From NCBI RefSeq assembly GCF_029952445.1, contig NZ_JAQPPK010000012.1:1-64000 (forward strand): 64,000 bases of DNA. The letters are read 5' to 3'. This document shows, in pieces, positions 33,941 to 42,531 of the stretch. The notes beneath the pieces were generated by a model. That model had not been told where the DNA came from and did not search any database. It saw only the letters and a list, made by a program, of their open reading frames with translations. Position 1 is the stretch's first letter. Each line of letters starts with the position of its first letter. The translations under genes were made by a program, and so were the position numbers. The DNA comes from Paenarthrobacter nitroguajacolicus (lineage in GTDB: Bacteria > Actinomycetota > Actinomycetes > Actinomycetales > Micrococcaceae).

Positions 33941-35200
33941 ATGACGCGGAACGTGCAGGATTTTGTCAGAGCACCGCTGGCAGCAGCTGTTATTGCCGCC
34001 GTAGCAGCCACAACTTCCTGCAGTTCCCCTCCACCGGCACCTCCGGCGTCGTCAAGTACTTCTGCCGGCGCCTCCATCTCGGCGTCCGCTGCCCTGCAGA
34101 CCTTCGACGCCGGGATGTTGCGCTCGGAGTTCGAACGGGCCGCCAAAGAGGTCATGGTGCCCGGCGCCGTGGTCCTTTTGCAGACCCCTGACGGCAACCT
34201 CTCGGCTTCGTATGGCACGGGTGTGCGCGGCAGCGACCAGCCGGTCTCGACGGAGGACCACATCCGGGTAGGTTCCGTCACCAAGACCTGGACCACGACT
34301 GTGATCCTGCAATTGGTGCAGGAGGGCAAGCTGGCCTTGGCCGACCCCGTGTCCAAGTACCGCCCGGATGTCCCCAACGGCGGGGCCATCACCATGGACC
34401 AGTTGCTGACCATGCGAAGCGGTCTGTTCAACTACACCGAAACGCTTGAGCTCAACTCGGCTATGGACACTCAACCGCAAAAGGCGTGGAACCCCGAAGA
34501 GCTGCTCACCCTTGCCTTTGCGCATCCGCCCTACTTTGCACCGGGGCAAGGCTTCCACTACTCCAACACCAACACAGTGCTTCTGGGCCTGATTGCCGAA
34601 AAGGTCGAGGGAAAGCCACTTGGCGACTTGTTCAAGGAACGCATCTTTGACCCCCTGGGCTTGAAGGGAACCATCTTTCCGGACGCGTCTTCCAGCAGCA
34701 TCCCTGATCCACACCCCCGGGGGTATTTCTACGGCGATAACGTGCTGACCATGTCGAACCCTGCCCTTCCGGAGGACATGCAGAAAGAGGCGACGGCCGG
34801 CACGCTGGCACCCAACGATGTCACCGACGTCAACCCATCCTGGGCCTGGGCTGCCGGCTCGGGGATCTCCACGGCAGAGGACCTGAAGATCCTGGGCGAA
34901 GCCCTTGCCAACGGAAAGCTGCTCAATCCTGAACTTCAGCAGAAACGGCTCGACAGCGTCACTCCTACCAACCCCGACAAGCCAGACGGGGCCTTGTACG
35001 GCCTGGGGATTGCCAAGTTCGGAAACCTCTACGGCCACACGGGCGAGTTGCCTGGATTCAACACCTTCATGGGCAGCGACCCGGGCAACCAGGTCACGCT
35101 GGTTGTCTGGACCAACCTTGCGCCCGCCGCGGACGGCCGCGATCCCGCGGTGATCATCGCCCGTTCGCTGATCGCCAAGGTCTACCGCGCATCAGCCTGA
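33941..35200 (+). CDS. Serine hydrolase of the beta-lactamase/D-Ala-D-Ala carboxypeptidase fold
   Basis: The 419-residue exported protein has a signal peptide with a possible lipid-attachment cysteine (TTSC, C27) and a Ser/Pro-rich linker. The class C-like penicillin-binding triad is present: SVTK (S112, K115), the YSN tyrosine in FHYSNTN, and HTG in place of KTG near the C-terminus. Such proteins are D,D-peptidases, esterases or amidases; resistance to beta-lactams cannot be claimed from the motifs. It follows the SGNH-like gene by 2 bases. Confidence 0.9.
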   Translation: MTRNVQDFVRAPLAAAVIAAVAATTSCSSPPPAPPASSSTSAGASISASAALQTFDAGMLRSEFERAAKEVMVPGAVVLLQTPDGNLSASYGTGVRGSDQPVSTEDHIRVGSVTKTWTTTVILQLVQEGKLALADPVSKYRPDVPNGGAITMDQLLTMRSGLFNYTETLELNSAMDTQPQKAWNPEELLTLAFAHPPYFAPGQGFHYSNTNTVLLGLIAEKVEGKPLGDLFKERIFDPLGLKGTIFPDASSSSIPDPHPRGYFYGDNVLTMSNPALPEDMQKEATAGTLAPNDVTDVNPSWAWAAGSGISTAEDLKILGEALANGKLLNPELQQKRLDSVTPTNPDKPDGALYGLGIAKFGNLYGHTGELPGFNTFMGSDPGNQVTLVVWTNLAPAADGRDPAVIIARSLIAKVYRASA

Positions 35201-35230
35201 TCCGGCGATGACCATTGCCTTTCGGCGAGA

Positions 35231-35266
35231 CGCGATATATCGTGATTCCATCAACGCGATATATCG
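35231..35266. promoter_or_regulatory. Two identical CGCGATATATCG palindromes, likely PadR operator
   Basis: CGCGATATATCG occurs at 35231-35242 and again at 35255-35266, 24 bp apart, directly upstream of the DUF4097-padR operon (ribosome site GGAGGG at 35273-35278). The core CGATATATCG is a perfect palindrome. AT-rich palindromes of this kind are typical PadR-family targets, so autoregulation is inferred. Confidence 0.65.
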
Positions 35267-35281
35267 CAACTTGGAGGGATC

Positions 35282-36130
35282 ATGTCAGACGAACTCTGGA
35301 CCGTGACGGGCCCGCAAACAATTGAAGTGGACAACGTCCGCTCCCTGAAGCTGGGCATCGTCAAGGGCCGCTTCGACGTCGTCACCCACGACGAACCCTT
35401 TGTACGCATCGAAATCAGCGAAATCACCGGCGACCCCCTGACGGTGACGCTCGTTGACGGACGCCTTGAAGTACGCCACCAGCTTCAGGGCCCGCAGGGC
35501 TGGTTCCGCAACCTGATGGGAACCGTCAACAACACAAGTTCCAACTCGGTGGTGGTCGGAATCGCGCTCCCGCCCGGCGTCGACGTCGAGGCTGGAACCG
35601 TGAGCGGCGACGGCATGGTGTCCGGTATCAGCGGCCGCACCCGCCTCAACACAGTCTCCGGTTCGGTCCTGGCGGACGGCACCACCGGCCAACTGCATGT
35701 GAACACCGTCAGCGGCGAGGTCATCGCCAGGAACCACGACGGCGTCCTGACCGCCAAGAGCGTCTCGGGCGAAGTCACGGCCTCGGGCACGTTCAAAAGC
35801 GTCCGTGCCAGCACCGTCAGCGGCGACCTCAGTTTCGACCTCCAGGATTACACGAACGATCTTGGTGCCAACTCCGTTTCCGGCGACCTCACCATTCGGC
35901 TCCCCCACAATGTCGGTTTGGACATCGTGGCGAAATCGGCCAGCGGAACGGTGGTGATCGATGACCAGATGTACGCCCAGCCCGGCAGCAACGTCCACAC
36001 CATCGTGGGTCCTGACGAGCGGCTCATGCTGGTCCGCACCAACACCGTGTCGGGAAAGACGTACATCATCCACGGATCAGCGCCGGCATCGGACGGCAGC
36101 CAGCAGTCGCCAGGGGAAGCGGGTCTCTGA
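35282..36130 (+). CDS. DUF4097 beta-strand repeat protein
   Basis: The 282-residue protein is a DUF4097-type repeated beta structure. Its central part repeats a 20-25-residue unit with the theme V-S-G-x-V/D (GTVSGDGMV, NTVSGSVLA, NTVSGEVIA, KSVSGEVTA, STVSGDLSF, NSVSGDLTI), which suggests a right-handed beta-solenoid. No signal peptide or membrane segment is visible, so it is probably cytosolic. Function is unknown; adhesin annotations for the family rest on fold only. It overlaps padR by 1 base (TGATG), and the pair is widespread in actinobacteria. Confidence 0.9.
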   Translation: MSDELWTVTGPQTIEVDNVRSLKLGIVKGRFDVVTHDEPFVRIEISEITGDPLTVTLVDGRLEVRHQLQGPQGWFRNLMGTVNNTSSNSVVVGIALPPGVDVEAGTVSGDGMVSGISGRTRLNTVSGSVLADGTTGQLHVNTVSGEVIARNHDGVLTAKSVSGEVTASGTFKSVRASTVSGDLSFDLQDYTNDLGANSVSGDLTIRLPHNVGLDIVAKSASGTVVIDDQMYAQPGSNVHTIVGPDERLMLVRTNTVSGKTYIIHGSAPASDGSQQSPGEAGL

Positions 36131-36744
36131 TGCCTCCCGTTTTCGCCCACGGTGCCTTGCGCCTGTATTTGCTTGCCTTGCTGGAAAGCGGTCCCAAGCA
36201 CGGCTACGAACTGATTAAAGCCCTCGGTGAACGCTTCGGTGGAACCTACTCCCCCAGCGCCGGCACCATTTATCCCCGCCTTGGCAAACTGGAAGAAGAA
36301 GGCCTCGTAGCTACCGAGACCGAGGGCCGCCGCACCAAGTATTCCATCACCGCAGCGGGACGTGCCGAACTGGACAGCCGCAGGGAGGAACTGGCGGACG
36401 TGGAAGATACCATCTCTGCTTCCGTCAGGCGGCTTGCGGATAACCTGCGGGAGGACATCCGCAGCAACATGCGCGGCCTTCGCGCCGATCTGGCTGCCAC
36501 TGCCGAAGCGGCCCGCACCAACGCCGCCTCGGCCGCTTTTCGCAGCCGCACAGCGGGCTACACACCGGAAGGCCAGCGCATCCTGAAGGAAGCTGAATTG
36601 ATGGTTCAGGCCTTCCGCGACGACATCCGCGTGGAGTTGCGCCAGCACGGAGCTTCCAGTCCCCTGACGCCGGTAGCGTTGGAGACCGTCCGCGCGGTCC
36701 TGGACCAGGCCCGCATCTCCATCAGGAATTCACTGAACAGTTGA
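36130..36744 (+). CDS. PadR-family transcriptional regulator
   Basis: The 204-residue regulator has a PadR winged helix at the N-terminus (about 10-80; ALLESGPKHGYELIKALGERFGG and TIYPRLGKLEEEGLV) and a long helical C-terminal domain for dimerisation (about 85-200). PadR proteins repress by binding AT-rich palindromes and are released by phenolics, antibiotics or other ligands. The gene is fused translationally to the DUF4097 gene, and the two palindromes upstream of that gene are the obvious target. The last codons fall inside an imperfect direct repeat. Confidence 0.92.
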   Translation: MPPVFAHGALRLYLLALLESGPKHGYELIKALGERFGGTYSPSAGTIYPRLGKLEEEGLVATETEGRRTKYSITAAGRAELDSRREELADVEDTISASVRRLADNLREDIRSNMRGLRADLAATAEAARTNAASAAFRSRTAGYTPEGQRILKEAELMVQAFRDDIRVELRQHGASSPLTPVALETVRAVLDQARISIRNSLNS

Positions 36745-36767
36745 GCCGGGAATTGAGTGAACAATTG
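36725..36767. repeat. Imperfect 19-bp direct repeat at the padR 3' end
   Basis: GGAATTCACTGAACAGTTG (36725-36743) and GGAATTGAGTGAACAATTG (36749-36767) agree at 16 of 19 positions, with a 24-bp period. The first copy encodes the end of PadR; the second is non-coding. Confidence 0.6.
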
Positions 36768-36881
36768 CGCCGCGGCACCCTGACCTGCTGCGCAGGCGCC
36801 TCCCGGTTCGCGGCGCGGCACCCGGATGTGCGAAACTGGAGGGCAGCTCTATTGAGTATCAATCATTGAAGGAGGCCAGCT

Positions 36882-36956
36882 ATGAGCAAGCGTGCACGTA
36901 AGCGTCGTGACCGTAAGCGCGGCGGCGCGAACCACGGCAAGCGTCCCAACACCTAA
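36882..36956 (+). CDS. 50S ribosomal protein bL37 (24 residues)
   Basis: A 25-codon gene encodes a 24-residue, extremely basic peptide with SKRARKRRDRKRGG and the ending ANHGKRPNT. It matches the actinobacterial large-subunit protein bL37 found in mycobacterial ribosome structures, which has the same length and the same DRK...ANHGKRPN pattern. An AGGAGG ribosome site is 5-6 bases before the ATG and a strong terminator follows, so it is a separately transcribed, well expressed gene. Its size means automated gene callers can miss it. Confidence 0.9.
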   Translation: MSKRARKRRDRKRGGANHGKRPNT

Positions 36957-36989
36957 GCCAACGGCTTAGCGTCAAAGGCTTAAGAGCGA

Positions 36990-37021
36990 GGGCCCCGGAA
37001 ACCATGCGGTTTCCGGGGCCC
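36990..37021 (+). terminator. Terminator after bL37
   Basis: GGGCCCCGGAAACC (36990-37003) pairs perfectly with GGTTTCCGGGGCCC (37008-37021) around a 4-base loop. It lies between bL37 and the convergent rsrA gene and can serve both. Confidence 0.85.
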
Positions 37022-37070
37022 TTGGCGTTAAGTCCGCCCAAGTCCAGGTTGTGCCGAACCAGTACTTGGA

Positions 37071-37331
37071 TCAGGCATCAACGGGCTTGATGGAATGGAT
37101 CCTGTCCAGGATGGAATTCTTGAGGTTCTCGGGAGCGGATTCGGTACACGAGCGCTTGACCATGGTTCGGATGAGGCATTCAAGGTCATACTGCTCGGCA
37201 CACTCTTCACACGTATCCAGGTGCTGCTTGATCTCCGTGAGGTCCTCACGGGTCAACGCACCATCGAGGTACTCATAGATCCGCTGCATTCGCGTATCGT
37301 CGCAATCGCCCAATCCCTGGCAGTCGCTCAT
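37071..37331 (-). CDS. rsrA: Zinc-binding redox anti-sigma factor (RsrA/RshA type)
   Basis: The 86-residue ZAS-family anti-sigma factor has H37-x3-C41-x2-C44 together with N-terminal cysteines C4 and C10, nearly the same spacing as Streptomyces RsrA (C11, H37, C41, C44). Under thiol oxidation the zinc is lost, a disulfide forms and the sigma factor is released. Its ATG overlaps the sigma-factor stop by 4 bases, so both are made in coupled amounts. It is annotated in related genomes as the mycothiol-system anti-sigma factor. Confidence 0.93.
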   Translation of the reverse strand: MSDCQGLGDCDDTRMQRIYEYLDGALTREDLTEIKQHLDTCEECAEQYDLECLIRTMVKRSCTESAPENLKNSILDRIHSIKPVDA

Positions 37332-38041
37332 TTCTCTTTCTCCTGATTGTTGCTTCCGGCCGCGGCCTGATCATCGGTGTGGGCCTTGAAGCCCCGTTCG
37401 GCGGCATAGTCCGCCAGCATGTCCCGCAGCATCTTCCTGCCGCGGTGCAACCGCGACATGACAGTGCCGATCGGGGTGTTCATAATTTCCGAGATTTGCT
37501 TGTAGGCATATCCCTCAACGTCCGCGAAGTAGACAGCCAAGCGGAACTCCTCCGGGATTGACTGCAACGCGTTCTTGACGTCGGAATCGGGCAGGTGGTC
37601 AAGCGCCTCGGCTTCGGCCGACCGCAAACCCGCCGAGGTATGCGATTCGGCTTTTGCCAGCTGCCAATCCTCGATCGTGTCCGAGTTGGACTGCAGCGGC
37701 TCGCGTTGCCGCTTCCGATAGAGGTTGATGTAGGTGTTGGTCAGGATCCGGTACAGCCACGCCTTGAGGTTGGTGCCGGGCTTGTACTGGTGGAAAGCCG
37801 AAAACGCCTTGGTGTAGGCCTCCTGGACGAGGTCTTCCGCGTCGGAAGGATTCCGCGCCATCCTCATGGCAGCGGAGTACAACTGGTCCACGTACTGCAT
37901 GGCGTCACGCTCGAAACGCTCGCGCCGCTGCTCCGGGCTCTCCGCCGCAATGTCGACGGCGGCTTCTGCCGGGGCGTTGTCGTCGTCCGTTGCGTCGGCT
38001 GCTTCGTACATGGCCGCTGCGGCCGGTTCAATGGTGCTCAT
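37328..38041 (-). CDS. sigR: ECF sigma factor of the thiol-stress response (SigR/SigH type)
   Basis: The 237-residue sigma-70 family protein (from ATG 38041) has region 2 (about 65-135; [26 protein letters not shown] and the [12 protein letters not shown] motif) and region 4 (about 160-215; [41 protein letters not shown]), with the actinobacterial N- and C-terminal tails. It directs thioredoxin, mycothiol and protein-quality genes. Its partner rsrA overlaps it by 4 bases. The frame stays open upstream: ATG at 38110 with GAAGGA 4 bases before it could make a form 23 residues longer. ATG 38041 has no ribosome site but follows TAGACT by 8 bases. Confidence 0.93.
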   Translation of the reverse strand: MSTIEPAAAAMYEAADATDDDNAPAEAAVDIAAESPEQRRERFERDAMQYVDQLYSAAMRMARNPSDAEDLVQEAYTKAFSAFHQYKPGTNLKAWLYRILTNTYINLYRKRQREPLQSNSDTIEDWQLAKAESHTSAGLRSAEAEALDHLPDSDVKNALQSIPEEFRLAVYFADVEGYAYKQISEIMNTPIGTVMSRLHRGRKMLRDMLADYAAERGFKAHTDDQAAAGSNNQEKEK

Positions 38042-38200
38042 CGTTGCCAAGTCTACTGTCAGCTTGGGAGAATCCGGCTGCACACCGTACCCGGTCTCCG
38101 GCAGAACCATGCGGTCCTTCACCAAAGTCAAAAAACCAACTCCGTTCAGCGAGCGGCAACACCGTGCCGCAGTACGGTCGTCACCGTACCTGAAACTCAC

Positions 38201-38226
38201 AACGGCCGCCGCTGGGTAAATATTCC
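38201..38226 (-). promoter_or_regulatory. SigR-type promoter (GGAAT-N18-GTT) upstream of sigR
   Basis: On the minus strand GGAAT (38226-38222) and GTT (38203-38201) are separated by exactly 18 bases, the consensus for SigR/SigH-dependent promoters. It would start transcription about 150 bases upstream of the short sigR start and allow positive autoregulation, as known for sigR and sigH. Confidence 0.7.
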
Positions 38227-38310
38227 GCAAAAGTGCAAGACTAGATCAGACTGCACCCCTTGAACACAACACTCATCGAACAGTGTGGCAAGCCATCCAG
38301 GAGGCAAGAC

Positions 38311-38826
38311 ATGTCTTTTATCCGTTTTCTCGCGCGGCCCATGCTCGCGTCCAGCTTCGTCGTAGCAGGCCTGGACAAGCTGAAGAACGCGGACGACACC
38401 GCGAAGCAACTTTCGCCGGTCCTCCGACGCGCCTCTGAATCACTTCCCTTCAAAACCGACGAGAAGACCCTCGCCCGGGTTCTGGGTGGTGCGCAGCTCG
38501 GCGCAGGCGCCTTGCTTGGTTTGGGCAGACTTTCCCGGTTCGCAGCCACGGTACTGGCCCTGACTTCGGCACTGAATTCCTATGTTGAGTGGCGTTCTGC
38601 CGATATCAGCACCAAGGAAGGGCGCAGCGCGCGGAAGGCCCAGCTGCTGAAGAACATCTCCCTGACCGGTGGCGTGCTGCTGGCCGCCGTGGATACCGAA
38701 GGCCGCCCAAGCATTGCCTGGCGGGCCGAGCACCTTGCGGCCGACGCCAGGAAGGTCACTGGCAAGCAAATCAAGAAGGCCGACAAAGCAGTCCGCAAGG
38801 CCGTAGACAACGCAGTTGGAGCATAA
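38311..38826 (+). CDS. DoxX-family membrane protein
   Basis: The 171-residue protein resembles DoxX/DoxD-like membrane proteins: RFLARPMLASSFVVAGLDKL, hydrophobic helices around residues 10-30, 65-85 and 115-130, and a Lys/Ala-rich C-terminal tail (VTGKQIKKADKAVRKAV). ATG at 38311 is chosen because AGGAGG lies 7 bases upstream. In actinobacteria DoxX relatives take part in membrane-associated thiol-stress complexes, which would suit the adjacent divergent sigR, though no SigR promoter is visible for this direction. It ends 6 bases before aroA. Confidence 0.78.
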   Translation: MSFIRFLARPMLASSFVVAGLDKLKNADDTAKQLSPVLRRASESLPFKTDEKTLARVLGGAQLGAGALLGLGRLSRFAATVLALTSALNSYVEWRSADISTKEGRSARKAQLLKNISLTGGVLLAAVDTEGRPSIAWRAEHLAADARKVTGKQIKKADKAVRKAVDNAVGA

Positions 38827-38832
38827 GGAAGC

Positions 38833-40200
38833 ATGACAGGTACCACCGCCGCAACATCCGAACCAGGCAAAGCCGCCAGCCTCCCGCTGTGGCCGGCCCC
38901 GTATGCCAAGGGACCGCTGGATGCCACCGTTACAGTGCCCGGTTCAAAATCGCTGACCAACCGGTTCCTGGTGCTGGCAGCTTTGGCGGATGGTCCCTCC
39001 CGGCTTCGGGCTCCCCTGCATTCACGTGATTCGGCCCTGATGATCCAGGCCCTCCGGCAATTGGGTGCCACCGTCACCGAGGTACCCGGTGACGGTGACT
39101 ACGGGCCGGACCTGGAGATCACTCCCCTGGATCCCTCGGCCTCCAGCTCAACAACTTCGATCGACTGCGGCCTGGCCGGCACCGTCATGAGGTTCGTTCC
39201 TCCGCTGGCCGCGCTGCGCAGCGGAGCCACCGTCTTTGACGGTGACCCCCATGCACGCAACCGCCCCATGGGCACCATCATCGAAGCACTGCTTGCCCTG
39301 GGAGTTCCGGTCGCAGCAGAAGGCGGCAGGACGCCGTCGGCCCTTCCATTTACCGTGGAAGGCACCGGCGAGGTACGCGGCGGCCACTTGGTCATCGATG
39401 CCAGCGCTTCGTCCCAATTCGTTTCAGCCTTGCTGTTGGTTGGTGCCCGCTTCACGGAGGGCCTCCATTTGGAGCACGTGGGCAAACCCGTACCCAGCCT
39501 TGACCACATCACCATGACTGTGGAGGTCCTCCGCAGCGTAGGTGTCACAGTGGATGACTCCGTGCCCAACCACTGGCGGGTATCTCCGGGGACCATCAAG
39601 GCTTTCGACCAGCGCATAGAGCAGGACCTGTCCAATGCCGGGCCGTTCCTGGCTGCTGCGCTGGCCACCCGCGGCACGGTCCGAATCCCCAACTGGCCCG
39701 CGGGCACTACCCAGGTAGGAGATATGTGGCGGAGTATCCTGGCTGCAATGGGGGCTACCGTCAGTCTTCACGACGGAACATTGACCGTAACCGGCGGAGC
39801 CTCGATCAAGGGCGCGGACTTTGACGAAACCAGCGAACTGGCCCCTACCGTTGCCGCTCTGTGCGCACTGGCCACGGGACCGTCGCGGTTGACGGGAATC
39901 GCCCACCTGCGCGGACACGAAACCGACCGCCTTGCGGCCCTTGTTGCCGAGATCAACCGGCTTGGCGGGGATGCGGAAGAGACCGCTGACGGCCTGGTGA
40001 TCCGCCCGGCAACGCTTCACGGCGGGGTGGTCCACAGCTACGCCGACCACAGGATGGCAACTGCGGGAGCCATCCTCGGCCTCGCTGTCCAGGGCGTCCA
40101 GGTGGAAGACATCGCTACTACTTCCAAAACCATGCCCGAATTCCCGGACATGTGGGCGCGGATGCTTGAGACCGCCGCCACGGATGGGACCAGCAACTGA
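38833..40200 (+). CDS. aroA: 3-phosphoshikimate 1-carboxyvinyltransferase (EPSP synthase)
   Basis: AroA transfers enolpyruvyl from PEP to shikimate-3-phosphate, the penultimate step to chorismate. The 455-residue protein has the substrate-binding KSLTNRFLVLAALA, the conserved DCGLAGTVMRFV region, and the catalytic RGHETDRLA and DHRMATAGAI motifs. The N-terminus carries a family-typical 15-20-residue extension. An AAGGAAG ribosome site precedes the ATG. It is followed after 2 bases by rsgA, the usual neighbour in actinobacteria, and by hisN. Confidence 0.96.
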   Translation: MTGTTAATSEPGKAASLPLWPAPYAKGPLDATVTVPGSKSLTNRFLVLAALADGPSRLRAPLHSRDSALMIQALRQLGATVTEVPGDGDYGPDLEITPLDPSASSSTTSIDCGLAGTVMRFVPPLAALRSGATVFDGDPHARNRPMGTIIEALLALGVPVAAEGGRTPSALPFTVEGTGEVRGGHLVIDASASSQFVSALLLVGARFTEGLHLEHVGKPVPSLDHITMTVEVLRSVGVTVDDSVPNHWRVSPGTIKAFDQRIEQDLSNAGPFLAAALATRGTVRIPNWPAGTTQVGDMWRSILAAMGATVSLHDGTLTVTGGASIKGADFDETSELAPTVAALCALATGPSRLTGIAHLRGHETDRLAALVAEINRLGGDAEETADGLVIRPATLHGGVVHSYADHRMATAGAILGLAVQGVQVEDIATTSKTMPEFPDMWARMLETAATDGTSN

Positions 40201-40202
40201 CC

Positions 40203-41318
40203 ATGGGCCGAGACGCACGTTCCTGGGACGAATCCGACGTCCGGATCCGACCCAACAAAAAGGGGTCCAGGCCACGGACAAAGGACCGCCCCAGCCACGA
40301 CGACGCCGTCATCGGGCGCATCATCACCGTTGACCGCGGACGCTACCGCGCCATCGTGGACGAAGACACCCCCAACGAGCGCATCATCATCGCCGCCCGC
40401 GCCAGGGAGCTACGCCGAAATCCCGTAGTGCCTGGCGACTTCGTGGCACTGGTGGGGGACGTCTCCGGCTCTCCGGACACCTTGGCACGCTTGGTTCGGG
40501 TAGAAGAACGCAGGACCCTCCTGCGACGCAGCGCCGATGACACCGATCCCATCGAACGTGTAGTTGTGGCCAACGCCGACCAGTTGGTGGTGGTGGTTGC
40601 AGCCGCAAATCCGGAACCGCGGACCGGATTCATCGACCGCGCCCTTGTTGCGGCGTACGACGCCGGCATTGAGCCTTTGCTGCTGATCACCAAAGCCGAC
40701 GTCAAGGATCCCAGCGAATTGCTGGCGAACTACCTCAGCCTGGATTTCCCGGTCATTATCAGCCGCACTGCCGACTCTGAAGCAGGCGGTATTGATGCCC
40801 GCTCCGATGACGGCTTATCGGCCCGCTTGGACAGGGAGGCCGTGTCACAGCTCAGGGCCCACCTTGGCGGAAAAGTGACCGTCATGCTGGGCCACTCCGG
40901 CGTTGGCAAGTCCACCATGGTCAACGCCCTGACCGGCGCTGAGCGGGCTACGGGTGGCGTCAACGCCGTAACCGGCCGCGGCAGGCACACATCGTCTTCG
41001 GCACTGGCCCTCAAGCTTGCGGATGCTCCTTCCGGAAGCTGGATCATCGACACCCCCGGCATCCGTTCCTTCGGCTTGGCCCACGTGGATCCGGACCGGA
41101 TCCTGCATTCCTTCCCCGACCTCGAGCCCGGAACCGAAGCGTGCGAGCGTGGCTGCAAGCACGACGCAACGGCAGTGAATTGCGGATTGGACGCGTGGGT
41201 CATCGAAGGCCACGCGGGTCCATCAGGGGTGGCCCGCCTGGCGTCGCTGCGAAGACTGCTGGGCGCGGACCCACGCCTGGAAGCCAAGGAAGCGAAAGAG
41301 CTGGGCACGGTTATCTGA
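40203..41318 (+). CDS. rsgA: Ribosome small-subunit-dependent GTPase A
   Basis: RsgA is a circularly permuted GTPase that checks late 30S assembly. The 371-residue protein has an N-terminal OB-fold (about 40-110), a GTPase domain in permuted order (G4 TKAD before G1 GHSGVGKST), the G3 DTPGI and a C-terminal zinc knuckle (CERGCKHDATAVNCG). The first 35 residues are Arg/Lys-rich. The gene is coupled to aroA with a 2-base gap. Confidence 0.95.
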   Translation: MGRDARSWDESDVRIRPNKKGSRPRTKDRPSHDDAVIGRIITVDRGRYRAIVDEDTPNERIIIAARARELRRNPVVPGDFVALVGDVSGSPDTLARLVRVEERRTLLRRSADDTDPIERVVVANADQLVVVVAAANPEPRTGFIDRALVAAYDAGIEPLLLITKADVKDPSELLANYLSLDFPVIISRTADSEAGGIDARSDDGLSARLDREAVSQLRAHLGGKVTVMLGHSGVGKSTMVNALTGAERATGGVNAVTGRGRHTSSSALALKLADAPSGSWIIDTPGIRSFGLAHVDPDRILHSFPDLEPGTEACERGCKHDATAVNCGLDAWVIEGHAGPSGVARLASLRRLLGADPRLEAKEAKELGTVI

Positions 41319-41389
41319 GGACACTGGAAAACTGACGGTTCCGCCTTAACGTCCCCGCTGTGGCCAGTGTTTCAGGATAGTTTGGTGGC

Positions 41390-42214
41390 ATGACCCAACC
41401 CGCTTCCACCTACAACGACGACCTGCGCCTTGCCCATGTCCTCGCCGATTCCGTCGACGCCCAGACCATGGATCGCTTCAAGGCACTGGACCTGCAGATC
41501 GAAACCAAGCCCGACCTCACCCCTGTGACAGATGCGGACAAGGCTGCCGAAGAAGCCATCCGCGGTCAGTTGTCACGCTCGCGTCCCCGCGATGCCGTCC
41601 TGGGGGAAGAATTCGGCAGCAGCGGCCATGGTTCGCGCCGTTGGATCATCGATCCCATCGACGGGACAAAGAACTTTGTTCGCGGCGTGCCGGTCTGGGC
41701 AACGCTGATCGCCCTCGTCGACGAAGGCGAACCCGTAGTCGGCGTCGTAAGCGCCCCGGCGCTGGGCAAGCGCTGGTGGGCGGCCAAAGACATGGGCGCC
41801 TACATGGGTCGGTCCCTTGCTTCGGCAACGCGACTCAAAGTGTCCAACGTTTCGCGGTTGGCCGATGCTTCGATGTCGTACTCGAGCCTGTCCGGCTGGA
41901 AGGAGCGGGGCAACCTGGACGAATTCATGGGCCTCACCGAAGACGTCTGGCGCACACGCGCCTATGGCGACTTCTGGTCCTACTGCCTTGTAGCCGAAGG
42001 CGCAGTGGATATTGCCTGCGAACCGGAACTGAATCTCTACGACATGGCTGCACTCGTGCCCATCGTCACCGAAGCGGGCGGACGCTTCACTTCCCTGGAA
42101 GGTGAGGACGGGCCCTTTGGGGGCAACGCCCTCGCCACCAACTCCATCCTCCATTCGGAAGTGCTGAAGCGCCTCAATCCCGGCTTGGACGACCTCCTCC
42201 AGCCGCAGGCCTGA
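41390..42214 (+). CDS. hisN: Histidinol-phosphatase of the inositol-monophosphatase family
   Basis: The 274-residue Mg2+-dependent phosphatase has the family motifs [22 protein letters not shown] and [45 protein letters not shown]. Actinobacterial HisN proteins with [12 protein letters not shown] and this length convert histidinol phosphate to histidinol; inositol monophosphatase activity is an alternative. ATG at 41390 follows TAGTTT (41378-41383) by exactly 6 bases without a ribosome site, so a leaderless transcript separate from rsgA is likely. A terminator follows. Confidence 0.88.
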   Translation: MTQPASTYNDDLRLAHVLADSVDAQTMDRFKALDLQIETKPDLTPVTDADKAAEEAIRGQLSRSRPRDAVLGEEFGSSGHGSRRWIIDPIDGTKNFVRGVPVWATLIALVDEGEPVVGVVSAPALGKRWWAAKDMGAYMGRSLASATRLKVSNVSRLADASMSYSSLSGWKERGNLDEFMGLTEDVWRTRAYGDFWSYCLVAEGAVDIACEPELNLYDMAALVPIVTEAGGRFTSLEGEDGPFGGNALATNSILHSEVLKRLNPGLDDLLQPQA

Positions 42215-42247
42215 ACCCGGCAAAACTCCGGATTGCCGAATTTTCGA

Positions 42248-42288
42248 CGGCGGATGCCCACTCTGGCGGGCATCCGCCGTTCTTTATT
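42248..42288 (+). terminator. Terminator after hisN
   Basis: CGGCGGATGCCC (42248-42259) pairs with GGGCATCCGCCG (42268-42279), followed by TTCTTTATT. It separates hisN from the riboswitch region; 42289-42385 holds no gene. Confidence 0.85.
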
Positions 42289-42385
42289 CGCAAAAGACCG
42301 CGATTGGCAATCCCGCGTAACAAAGCGCTTAACAAAACTCCTTCGCTTTGTAAGGCCCCATGGGCGTGCCTTAGCCTTTTTTACA

Positions 42386-42516
42386 GGTCACGAGTGCCAG
42401 CGCTAAACCCCGGTTTGCTGGCCGGCAACCCTCCATTCGCGGTGGGGTGCCCCGGGTGACGACCGGGCCGGTCCGGAACGGATGCGGCAAGCGCGGATCC
42501 CCCTGCGGGGGTCCCT
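42386..42516 (+). promoter_or_regulatory. SAM-IV riboswitch
   Basis: The sequence from GGTCACGAGTGCCAGCG through GCTGGCCGGCAACCCTCC and GCGGTGGGGTGCCCCGGGTGACGACC has the conserved core of the SAM-IV aptamer, an actinobacterial S-adenosylmethionine sensor. It is followed by a GC hairpin (GGATCCCCC with GGGGGTCC, 42495-42514) just before the GTGAGG ribosome site of the next gene, a plausible expression platform. SAM binding should lower expression of the downstream enzyme. The exact 3' limit is uncertain. Confidence 0.88.
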
Positions 42517-42531
42517 CTTGAGTGAGGTCCC

